Source: Mauremys mutica
Lineage: Eukaryota; Chordata; Testudines; Geoemydidae
DNA: 64,000 nt
Direction: 5' to 3'
Assembly: GCF_020497125.1 (NCBI RefSeq)
Contig: NC_059072.1
Span: 308,964,781 to 309,028,780 of the forward strand
This document shows, in pieces, positions 35,511-45,970 of the stretch. The notes beneath the pieces were generated by a model that saw only the letters and a program-made list of their open reading frames with translations, searched no databases and had not been told where the DNA came from. Position 1 is the stretch's first letter; the number at the start of each line of letters is the position of its first letter. The translations under genes were made by a program, and so were the position numbers.

Positions 35511-36630
35511 TCAAAAAGTGAAAGACCCAAATGCAGAACAGCAACTGTTGCCCAAGAACTCTCGAGGTACAACACTGACATCACTGCTCACAGCAAAACA
35601 AGACGTGCAGATGAAGGCCAGTTGAGGGAAGAGAGTGGTGGTTATACTTTCTTCTGAAAAGGAAAACCAGCAAGTGACAGGCAAATATCCGGTGTTGGCT
35701 TTGCAATCAAAAACCTTCTAGTCAACCGCCTGACTGAGCTCCCCGTTGGCATCAACGAGCGCCTTATGACCCTCTGCATCCAATTGGTCAGTAAGTCATT
35801 TGCCACTATCATCAGTGCATATGCACCAACTCTTGACGCTGAAGAAGAACAGAAACAATCTTTCTCCACTGACCTTGATAAAATTTTGTCATCCATTCCA
35901 AAACCAAATAAGACAATCCTCTTAGGGGTCTTTAATGCAAGAGTTGGCCAAGATGGAGTAGCATCATTAGGAAGGAAGGAGTGGCCAAGACCAATTCCAA
36001 TGGCATCCTTCTACTCAGCAAATGTGCAGAGCATGACCTTATGATCACAAACACAATCTTCAGACAAAGCAACAAGTACAAAACAACTTGGCAACACCCC
36101 CACTCAAAACAGCGGCACGTCCTAGGTCTTTGTAAGACCAGAGGATCTAAGAGATTTCTAAATCATCTGTGTCATGAGAGGATTGCAGCGAAACATAGAA
36201 AGCAATCCAAATCACACAGACAGCAATAAAACATCCAATGACTTCAATCCTCAGTGCACCAAGAGAACTTCCAAACACTCCTCAGTGAAAAACTGGACAT
36301 ATGCACACCTGGAAATGACAACACAAGTGTCGAAGAAGACTAGGAAGCCCTAAAACAGACCGTCCATGAGGTTTGCGAGGAATCCATTGGCCTTGCTACC
36401 TGCTGCCATTGGGACTGGTTTGACAACAATAACAGCATTGAGATTACAAGCCCTTTTGGACCAGAAGAGAAAAGCTTTCTGCAACTGGCAAAACCAACCA
36501 CTATCCAGTCAGAAGCAGAGCTCTTTCTCAGTTCAAAGCTGAAGTGCGAAGGAGGATCCGAGAAATCAAAAACAAATGGTGGGAGGACAAAGCAAAAAAA
36601 ATCCAAACATTCGCTGATAGACATGATATT
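35511..36630 (+). mobile_element. Non-LTR retrotransposon, 5' part: AP-like endonuclease (degenerate)
   Basis: Pieced over frameshifts the plus strand gives TVAQELSRYNTDI, ADEGQLREESGGYTFFWKGKP, GVGFAIKN, ATIISAYAPTLDAEEE and ILLGVFNARVGQDG. These are endonuclease/exonuclease/phosphatase-fold motifs of the family often labelled craniofacial-development-protein-2-like. Interrupted at about 36635 by an LTR-like insert; the reading resumes near 37346. Confidence 0.8.
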
Positions 36631-36634
36631 TGTG

Positions 36635-37345
36635 TAGTAAGATGAGGCCCTGAAACATAAACCCTTGTATCAGAAGCCCAGTATTAGGCCTAAAGCCTGA
36701 GCTAAAGTAATGGTCAAGACTTTGCTAACATAAAGCAAAGTTAAGCTTTGAGCCAAAGGCAGGCCCTGCTCACAGAAGCTGGCAAGGAAAGGGCTGATGT
36801 TGCACAAATATACATACCTAAAAAGTACTGGACACTAGAGATACCAGAACACTCTGATACTTTCACATTCCACACAGATAACAAGGACAGGGGCAAAAGG
36901 GTAATATGATGGATAGAGTTGTTTTGTTCAAACCAACATGTACAATGTGAGAGGTGACACTTTACTGCGTAGAGGGTTTGCACCTCAATACATCAGGAGT
37001 GATGTGTAACATGTACCTGTGTATAAGAATGCATCCCTGAGTGGATGTCTTTGTCTGGCCTAGGGGGCAGTGGAGAGTCCCGCCACTGACTGAGCTGGTC
37101 CATTATCACAGGGCACATATTTGTAGTATGTCCTGTAGAGTCTGCAGGGAACTATTACTGTGCTTCGTTTGACAATAAACCTGGCCGGGGGCCTTCGTAC
37201 CTTATCAGAGTCTATGGTCATTGGGGATTCTCTCAGAGTCTGCTGTGTCAGCTATCTGCGCAGAGCCGGGGCAGCACACAGAGAGAACACACACACGCAG
37301 CCGACTGTTATCAACATTGAACAGAGCAAAGCACCACACCGGTAG
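36635..37345 (+). mobile_element. LTR-like insertion splitting the LINE
   Basis: About 710 bp of unrelated sequence sits exactly where the LINE frame breaks. It has an AATAAACC polyA-type signal near 37172 and a U5-like end, and no coding frame. Boundaries are good to about 15 bp; I could not identify a target duplication. Confidence 0.5.
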
Positions 37346-39335
37346 CATATGGAGACAATGTGGAGCTTTTTTTGAGAGAGACAAAGACCCTGTATGGACC
37401 AAGGTCATGTGGCCTCGCTCCTCGGAGATCTGAAGATGGTAGAACCCTTCTTAAAGATAACGAATCCAAAGAGCGCTGGAAGGAACACTACCAAAAGCTT
37501 CTAAATAGAGAATCAACAGTGACCGATGACACCATTGACTCCATCCCTCCGCACCCAATCTGGGAAACTCTTGCCAACCCATTAACACCTGAGGAGGTCT
37601 GCAAAGCAATTAAACAAATGAAGAACAATAAAGCACCAGGTCCTGATGGCATATCAGCTGAAGTACTGAAAGTAGGGGGAGAAACATTGACTAACAAGGT
37701 TCACTTGCTGCTCCTCAAAATCTGGTGCACTGAAGAAACCCCAGCTGACTTACGTAATGCTAACATTGTCACCATTTTCAAAAAGGGAGAGAGGCCAACT
37801 GTGGCAACTATCGAGGCATTGCCCTCCTCCTCATCACTGGGAAGATTCTTACTAGAATCTTACTGAATTGCAGAGGAAGTACTTCCAGAGTTCCAGTGCA
37901 GCTTTGACCATCATGAGGCACAACCGAGATGATTTTTGCAGCCAGGCAGACCCAAGAAAAATGTCAAGAACACCACCAGGAGATGTATATGGCCTTTAAT
38001 GATCTGACCAACACCTTTGACTCTGTCAACCATGAGGTTCTGTGGAAAATCATGTCAAAGTTTGGCTGCCCAAGCAAATTTATCACCATTGTAAGATTCC
38101 TCCACAGCCAGATAACTGCCACCATCCTGTGCAGTGGCCCTACCTCTGAACCTTTTGTCATCTGAACTGGCATAAAACAAGGTTGTATACTGGCACCCAC
38201 CCTTTTCTCCATTTTCTTAGCAGCTATGAAAACATTAACCCAAGACCGTCTACACAGGGCACTGGCATCCAATACTGGATTGATGGCAACCTCTTCAACC
38301 TTTCTCGTCTCTGTGCCAGAACTAAAGTAATATTGGCAACAATAAACAAACTCCAGTATGCAGATGATTGTGCTGTAGTTGCACACTCAAAGGAGGATCT
38401 ACAAACAGCCCTTAATTGCTTCTCTGAAGCTTACAAGAGCCTAGAGCTAACTCTGAACATGGGCAAAACAAAAAGTTCTCCACCAGCCAGTCCCTGGTCA
38501 ATCATCAGACCCAGCAAGGAAGATCTACATCAACAAAAAAGAACTGGAAAATGTGGCAGCCATCTCCCACAGAGGACAGACAGACGTCGAGATTCAGCAT
38601 AGAATTCGCTATGCCTGCCTTGCCTTTGGCAGACTGTCTCACCAGGGGTTCAACAATCACAACATCAGAACACATACTAGACTTTTAGTTTATAAAGTGG
38701 TGGTTATCCCAACTTTCCTTGACGGCTGCGAGACTTGGGTGACCTACAGAAAACACCTGAAAAACCTGGAATGCCAGCACCAGGACTTTCTTCAGAAGAT
38801 CCTCAATGTAAAGTGGAAGGATTGTCGTACTAATGTCAGTGTCCTCAGAGAGGCCAACATCTTCAGTGTTGAGGCCCTGATTATCCAGCACCAGCTGAGG
38901 TGGAGTGGACACTGTGTGCACATGCCTGATGTACGCTTACCAATATAACTGCTGTATGCCCAACTCAAAGGAGAAAGGAAATGGGGAGATCAAAATAAAC
39001 ACTTTAAAGACACCCCCAAGATAAATATCAAGAGATGTGGCATCGACACCACACACTTGGAGACAGCAGACCAGGATAGGGATAACTGTCGAAGACTTGT
39101 CAGAGAGGGAACATCCATTTTTAAGGAAAATCGCCTCGCCCTGGTTGCAGAAAAATGCCAGAAAAGCAAGGAAAGACAATGGTCATGCAGCAATCGCGGC
39201 CCAACCTTGTCTCCTAACACTACCTGTAACGTCTGCCAACGAGCCTGTGGCTCAAGGATTGGACTCCTCAGTCACCAAAGGACCCATGAAAAATAAAACC
39301 TGTTAAAGAGATTGTCGACCAGAAGGGATTGCCGA
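37346..39335 (+). mobile_element. Non-LTR retrotransposon, 3' part: reverse transcriptase and C-terminal zinc finger (degenerate)
   Basis: Motifs in order: ETKTLYGPRS, RWKEHYQKLLNRES, NNKAPGPDGISAEVLK, NANIVTIFKKGER, MAFNDLTNTFDSVNHEVLW, a stop before GIKQGC, LQYADDCAVVAHS with the catalytic ADD, LQLRWSGH-like HQLRWSGHCVHMPD, then a C2H2-like CNVCQRACGSRIGLLSHQRTH. Multiple frameshifts; dead. I am unsure of the clade. Confidence 0.85.
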
Positions 39336-42055
39336 CGATGAAAGACGCTAGATTATTTGTTCCACTGCACTAAGTGCAATTGATGTGAGGGGGACACAGA
39401 ACTGAGTATCATCAGTATTCTGAATGTAGTGCAGCTCTACATTTCCTCATTACCTGTCCTAGCTACTTCTTATACATGTTGAGCAGGAAGAAAGAAGAAA
39501 TTGACCCCTACTGTGCCTGCCCCAATTACAAGAGCTGTTGGAGCAAACGGGCAATGCCCCAAGCCACTCTTTTGGGCCTCCCAAATATAGACAGTTGGAA
39601 GTACTCCATACCAACTTCAGTCACGCCTAACCAGCATAGATGTCCCAATAAAACTATAATCAATAGTACCAAAGACAGCTGACAGATCTCATAAAATCAC
39701 CGTGGACATTTCTACCCCAAACTCAGGCCTAAAACCCAATCGATCAAACTCTAGGAATTCTGATGACTAGGGAAATTGATGTTTTCATACCATAGCTTTT
39801 CAATGATGCTTCACAAATGGGAAGTTTGATCCAAGTCATCAGCTTCAAGTGATCATTTCTTAAAGCAGCTATTGTATGATTCTTGATTTAAGGACAGCAG
39901 GCACCCAGCCTCCCTGCATAGGGATGTGCTGACACACTCCACCAGCAATGGACCCAGTACTTCACCAGTGGCTTACCCCAGTCAGGAAAGACACTGATCT
40001 AACTCACAGGTTAGAGAACTCCTAACGGCTCCAGAATCTCAGTGAGCAAGACTGGCCAAAACTATGACACAGAAAGGCCATTGCTCTGTCTTCATGGAGG
40101 CAGACAGATCAGTACAAATCTAAGTGATTCTATATAAAATAAACTGAAAACTTTTTAAAAATGTGAAAAACCTTGACTGTAACAGAATGGAGACAGTGTG
40201 GATTCACCCACCTGGAATGGGTCTGTCATGTGATACACTGCCGATACTACAATAAAAGATGAAGACATTTATCTTCAGCTCCACATAGGACTTTAGAAAT
40301 TCTCTGTATTGCAAATGATTAGATTTTTCCATCCGTGCTGTAGCCAGCTTCACACTTCCTCCAACACAGGAATGGTGTGGGATTCATTCCCATTATTCAG
40401 TGCAAGATTAATTTATAAACAGCAAAACCCACTAATTATTCTGTGAAGAATCACTAATGATACTTTGAAAATAGAAATAATAGAAATATATATATAAATT
40501 CTAATCCTACAGCCACTGGACTCTAATAATACAGCATTTGTAAGTGCAGATTAAAAGTCTTTGCTTGTAAATTTCCATATTTCTGCCTCACGTTCTTTTG
40601 TTATTGAGTTATTAATTTTTTTTATTCATTTACTATAAAACCCATTCATAATACTGGAAATTGGCATTCCTGCCCAGCCACATGCTGCTATGTTAGCAAC
40701 AACACAGCTTTGTTATGCCCTTTTATCTTTTCGAACCATAACTTTTCAGTAAATCTGGTTCCCTCTTTGGGTACGGTACCTGCAAGGCTCCTGATGAGAG
40801 GATGCCCTTCAGAATCCCTTTCTGAGCATGTTGAGCCGTTTCTGAGACAGAGCAGCCTGTCAATGAGTGACCTTTCTCCAGTTTTGTTATGTAGTTTTTT
40901 TTCCTGGGTTGTTTGATTCATAGAATCTCACATTATGACTGTGCCTATTAAAATGAGCCACCTTATCTACAACTACGTCATCTTCTTCCTGTCTTCTCCC
41001 CATAAACTGAAGTTCACTGTGGTGAATGCAGAAGTGCCCCTTCACGTTCCATTTCATTTCTGACCTTTGGTCTGTGTACATTGTCTCTCAGTGCAGACAA
41101 AATGGAAGATGAAATAAAAGGACGACAACAATAACAATCAAAGAGTGACTAAAACACCCTCCACTGGAAATCCTATCTGGCAATGTGTGTGTGTGTGTGT
41201 GTGGAGAGTGAGAAGCAGATGCTGGATATTCTGGAGTATATATGCAATTAAATCTCTTAGTGTTAATGAGTTACATGTGTACTTTGCCAGGAGACTATAC
41301 GGTCTGTTTGTTTAGGCTTATCAGGCAGTCAGAGATCAAAAGTGAGATTTGAAGCAAGGAAAGTGAATACATTCCATTTTGCCATAATGAAGAGACACAT
41401 GCAGAAATAATGCTTGTAAAGGATGAAAATTAACAAACAATGGAAATGTGATAAGAAAGAGAAAAATCTTGCATTGGGATCCGCTAATCTGCTTATGAGC
41501 TGCGTAAGTACAAGAGTCTGTGCTAGCAAATACCAATGCAGGATCAGGGCCAAAACAGGGTACTGTGCCTCTTTGGAGCTAATGGATTAGCTCTAGCATA
41601 ATTTCTTCTTTACAGGTAGTTTTTAAAGGACTCACGTCAACATTTTGTCATTACGTTTTTTAAAATCCTCATCTCCATGAATGTAAGGGAATGCTGTTAT
41701 GTTAAACAATGTTAAGCATATTACCAATTTAAAACAAGATAATATGCCCATCAGCATTTATGATCGCCTACTTTTTTGCATTCCTTTTAATGAAAATATC
41801 CTAATTTCACTTCTATATCTAGAAAATATTTTCAGGTTCTCCTGCAGAATATGCAATTTTTAAGTTGCAGACTCTACAAAGGAAATTCTTGTGTTTTAAA
41901 GAAACCTTTTCATTAGACTTTTCTTTTAAAATCATGTAACGATGGCTACTGGTTTTAAGGATAATAAAAGCTTTTAATATTGAGCCAAATTTGACCAGAC
42001 AATATCTTTTTAAGATCGTCCATGCAGGAAAATGATTATCCATTTACAAACACAG
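39336..42055. other. Intron-like sequence, no recognised gene
   Basis: Holds a (GT)n microsatellite at 41185-41203. Nothing else recognised. Confidence 0.5.
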
Positions 42056-42064
42056 CCCTTCTTT

Positions 42065-42260
42065 TTCTAAAAAAGTGATAATACGTTGCACTTGTAGAGT
42101 GCCTTAAATATGAGCCTATCAAAGCACTTCAGGAACATTAATGAATTCAGCCCCACAACCCCCCAGAGATCTAGGTAATCATTAGTGTCCCTATACTGAG
42201 ACAAAGGAGTGACATAATTTGCCTAACATTACACAACAAAACAGTGACAAGGCTGGAAGT
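42065..42260 (+). repeat. Ancient LINE/SINE tail (L2/L3/MIR-like)
   Basis: AGAGTGCC...ATCAAAGCACTTCAGGAAC...CCACAACCC, followed by a CCTAACATTACACAACAAAACAGTGACAAGGCTGG-like stretch, the common 'cytosolic tail' pattern of old reptile LINE ends. Class uncertain. Confidence 0.45.
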
Positions 42261-42869
42261 AGACTTACATTACTTACCCAGTGGTGTCGGAAGTAACGTG
42301 AAGTTACACAGCATGGTCTGTGGCCCGGGGTACACCATCCACCATCCTCTTGCCTTATCTTCACTAGGAAAAATAGTGAGTTCTTGTTAGCCAGTAAGTA
42401 GTAACAAGGGTAAAATCCTAGTTAAGGCAAAGCAGTACATTGGCTTAACACGAGTCAGCAGAAATACTAGGCTTTCCACTTTACCTTAACCTGCTAACTT
42501 GTGTTAAAACTACAATCTGCCTTTGCTTTGGCTATGTCTTCACTGCCAAAAAGGTTTTTACAAAGGGACAGGATTTTCCCTCGTGTTAGTTCCCATGCAT
42601 TAACTACTTCAAATTCAAACCATACCCTTTTTCCTAGCAGAGCCCTACCCTTGAAGTTCATGTGCCCCTCCACCACTTGCAGTGGACATGTTTCTCTGTC
42701 ACTGCACATAACCTTTGCAGCCCAGAGGGGATTTAACCATCATGTAGTGCCCTGGGAGCAGTCAGCTGAGGGTGAGGAGACAAATTCCTGTATCTTACCT
42801 CACCCACATGCAGCAAATTTCTCCTCCTTTGCACCCACCCTCAGGGGGAAACATCCCTCCTGGGGAACA

Positions 42870-43140
42870 GGGGCAGCTTTTGGCCGATTCCCGTGAATCG
42901 GGCCCCATGCCTAAGAGGGCCCCGCAGAGTCCGGAACAGGGGCCTCGCAAGGTAAGGCCCCGGAAGACAAGTGCTGCCGAGGAAGGACCCTCCGCCAAAG
43001 TGCCACCGGAAACAATGGCAACCGATTGAGCTGCTGCTGAATTGCCGCCACTATCTTCGGTGGCAGCTCAATCGCTGCTGCTGTCTTCGGCAGCAGCTCT
43101 TTTGAATCGGGCCCCACACATCTTAAAGCCGGCCCTGCTG
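42870..43140. repeat. GC-rich dispersed repeat
   Basis: Begins near GAATCGGGCCCCATGCC and ends GAATCGGGCCCC...AAGCCGGCCCTGCTG, with a GGCAGCTCAATCGC/GGCAGCAGCTC internal repeat. No gene. Confidence 0.4.
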
Positions 43141-43207
43141 GGGAGGGCAGGGGGAAAGCAGTGTGGCCTAGTAGGAGTAGTAGGAGTAGTCACTAACTCA
43201 ACAAGAA

Positions 43208-45466
43208 GTTTCAGAGTGGTAGCCGTGTTAGTTTGTATCAGCAAGAAGAACAAGGAGTACTTGTGGCACCTTGGGCATAAGCTTTCGTGGGCGACGTTTA
43301 GGTCTGTAATTGAGTGACCAGAGAGGTTGAAGTGTTCTCCAACTGGTTTTTGAATGTTATAATTCTTGATGACTGATTTGTGTCTATTTATTCTTTTGCA
43401 CAGAGACTGTCCGGTTTGGCCAATGTACATGGCAGAGGGGCATTGCTGGCACATGATGGTATATACCACATTGGTAGATATGCAGGTGAAGGAGCCTCTG
43501 ACGGTGTGGCTGACGTGATTAGATATGTGGACAGAGTTAGCAACAGACTTTGTTGCAAGGATAGGTTCCTGGGTTAGTGTTTTTGTTGTGTGGTGTGTGA
43601 TTGGCGGTGAGTATTTGCTTCAGGTTGGGGGGCTGTCTGTAAGCGAGGACTGGCCTGTCTCCCAAGATCTGTGAGAGTGAGGGATTGTCCTTCAGGATAG
43701 GTTGTAGATCCTTGATGATATGCTGGAGGTTTTAGTTGGGGGCTGAAGGTGATGGCTAGTGGTGTTCTGTTATTTTCTTTATTGGGCCTGTCCTGGTATA
43801 GGTGACTTCTGGGTATTCTTCTGGCTCTCTCAATCTGTTTCTTCATTTCAGCAGATGGGTACTGTAGTTTTAAGAATGCTTGATAGAGATCTTGTAGGTG
43901 TTTGTCTCTGTCTGAGGGATTGGAACAAATGCAGTTGTATCTTAGAGCTTGACTGTAGACAATGGATCATGTGATGTGGTCTGGATGAAAGCTGGAGGCA
44001 TGTAGGTAAGTATAGCAGTCAGTAGGTTTCCAGTATAGGGTGGTGTTTATGTGACCATTGCTTATTAGCACTCTAGTGTCCAGGAAGTGGATCTCTTGTG
44101 TGGACTGGTCCAGGCTGAGGTTGATGGTGGGATGGAAATTGTTGAAATCATGGTGGAATTCCTCAAGGGCTTCTTTTCCATGGATCCAGATGATGAAGAT
44201 GTCATCAATGTAGTGCAAGTAGAGGAGGGGTGTTAAGGGACAAGAGCTGAGGAAGCATTGTACTAAGTCAGCCATAAAAATGTTGGTATACTGTGGGGCC
44301 ACGCAGGTACCCCTGCAGTGCCGCTGACTTGAAGGTATACATTGTCCTCAAATGTGAAACAGTTGTAGGTGAGGACAAAGTCACAAAGTTCAGCCACCAG
44401 ATTTGCCATGACATTATCGGAGATACTGTTCCTGACGGCTTGTAGTCCATCCTTGTGTGGAATGTTGTTGTAGAGAGCTTCTCCATCCCTAGTGGCCAGG
44501 ATGGTGTGTTCTGTAGTTTCCTCAAGAAGTCAGTGGTGTCTCAGAGATAGCTAGGAGTGCTGGTAGCGTAGGGCCTGAGGAGAGAGTCTACATAGCCAGA
44601 CAATCCTGCTGTCAGGGTGCCAATGCCTGAGATGATGGGGCGTCCAGGGTTTCCAGGTTTATGGATCTTGGGTAGCAGATAGAATACCCCTGCTCGGGGT
44701 TCTAGGGGTTTGTCTGTGCAGATTTGTTCCTCTCCTTTTTCAGGGAGTTTCTTGAGCAAATGGTGTAGTTTCTTTTGGTAACCCTCAGTGGGATCAGAGG
44801 GTAATGGCCTGTAGAATGTGGTGTTAGAGAGCTGCCTAGCAGCCTCTTGTTCACATTCCAACCTATTCATGATGACTACGGCACCTCCTTTGTCAGCCTT
44901 TTTTATTATAATGTCAGAGTTGTTCCTGAGGCACAAATCAGATGTCAAGAATTATAACATTCAAAAATCAGTCGGAGAACACTTCAACCTCCCTGGTCAC
45001 TCAGTTACAGACCTAAACGTAGCAATTCTTCAACAAAAAAACTTCAAAAACAGACTCCAACGAGAAACTGCAGAACTGGAATTAATTTGCAAACTGGACA
45101 CCATTAAATTAGGCTTGAATAAAGAGTGGGAGTGGATAGGTCATTACACAAAGTAAAAACTATTTCCCCATGCTAATTTTCCCCCTACTGTTACTCACAC
45201 CTTCTTGTCAACTGTTTGAAATGGGCCATCCTGATTATCACTACAAACAGTTTTTTTTCTCCTGCTGATAATAGTCCACCTTAATTGATTAGTCTTGTTA
45301 GAGTTGGTTTGGCAACACTAACTTTTTCCATGTTCTCTGTGTATATATATATCTTCCTACTGTATTTTCCACTGCATGCATCTGATGAAGTGGGTTTTAG
45401 CCCACGAAAGCTTATGCCCAAATAAATTTGTTAGTCCCTAAGGTGCCACAAGTACTCCTGTTCTTT
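43208..45466 (-). mobile_element. Penelope-like retroelement, head-to-head inverted dimer with GIY-YIG endonuclease
   Basis: Minus strand from about 44940 to 43208 reads DIIIKKADKGGAVVIMNR, FYLLPKIHKPGNPGRPIISG, YLHYIDDIFIIW (catalytic DD), LDTRVLISNGHINTTLYWKPTD, then CQQCPSAMYIGQTGQSL..RINRHKS, a GIY-YIG domain preceded by CxxC. These are Penelope hallmarks. After a deletion it runs into the tail TAACACGGCTACCACTCTGAAAC. From 44937 the plus strand starts a second 5'-truncated copy: NYNIQKSVGEHFNLPGHSVTDLN, 3'UTR and tail to 45466. A weak 10-bp target duplication (8/10) is possible. Frameshifts; inactive. Confidence 0.85.
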
Positions 45467-45642
45467 CGACACGAAAGTGCTTTTTTAGGTTGGGGGTGGC
45501 AAATAGGGGCTAGCTGGGGTCAGCTCGGTAGATTACTCAGCCACCCTGCAAGTACCATGGGGCAAGGGAGCTGTAAGCTGCCCCTAATGAGAGAGCAGCA
45601 GCGCCAGTCACCCGCAGGGGAGGGGGAGAGGATGTTCCTTAC

Positions 45643-45690
45643 CTGCCTCAGCGCAAAGCCAGGAGCACAGGCCTCCTCCCTCACCTGCAT
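45643..45690 (-). CDS. ATP7B: Candidate upstream ATP7B first coding exon in the CpG island
   Basis: On the minus strand an ATG at 45690-45688 opens a 16-codon frame (MQVREEACAPGFALRQ) ending at GCAG|GTAAGG. Phase 0 fits the ALSK start of the exon at 9708. Human exon 1 similarly encodes 17 codons in phase 0, separated from exon 2 by a very long intron, and lies head-to-head with ALG11. Residue similarity to the human peptide is slight, and a second donor-like CAG|GTGAGG overlaps the ATG. It could equally be a 5'UTR exon. No transcript evidence is available here. Confidence 0.4.
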
Positions 45691-45932
45691 GCCCCAAGCC
45701 CCGCCCACTCGAGACCACGCCCCCTCCCCGAGACACCCACTCTCTGGCTCCACCCCCCATACAGACCGCCCCCAAATCCCCGCTAGCGTTCTAGCCCCGC
45801 CCAGCCTCAGCCCCGCCCCTCCTTCTAGACGGGTTCTCCCAGCGGGAGCCAATGAGGAAGGAGGAATAGCCAGGCCGCGCCTCCAGCGGCGCGATCGCTT
45901 CCGGGGTGAGAGGTCACGCGGCGTTGTCCAAG

Positions 45933-45970
45933 ATGGCGGCGGGAGGTTTGTGTCTGTGCTCGCTCGTCAG
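45933..45970 (+). CDS. ALG11: ALG11 coding exon 1
   Basis: Encodes [12 protein letters not shown] plus two bases; donor CAG|GTGAGC. Shorter than the human N-terminus by a few residues. Confidence 0.9.
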
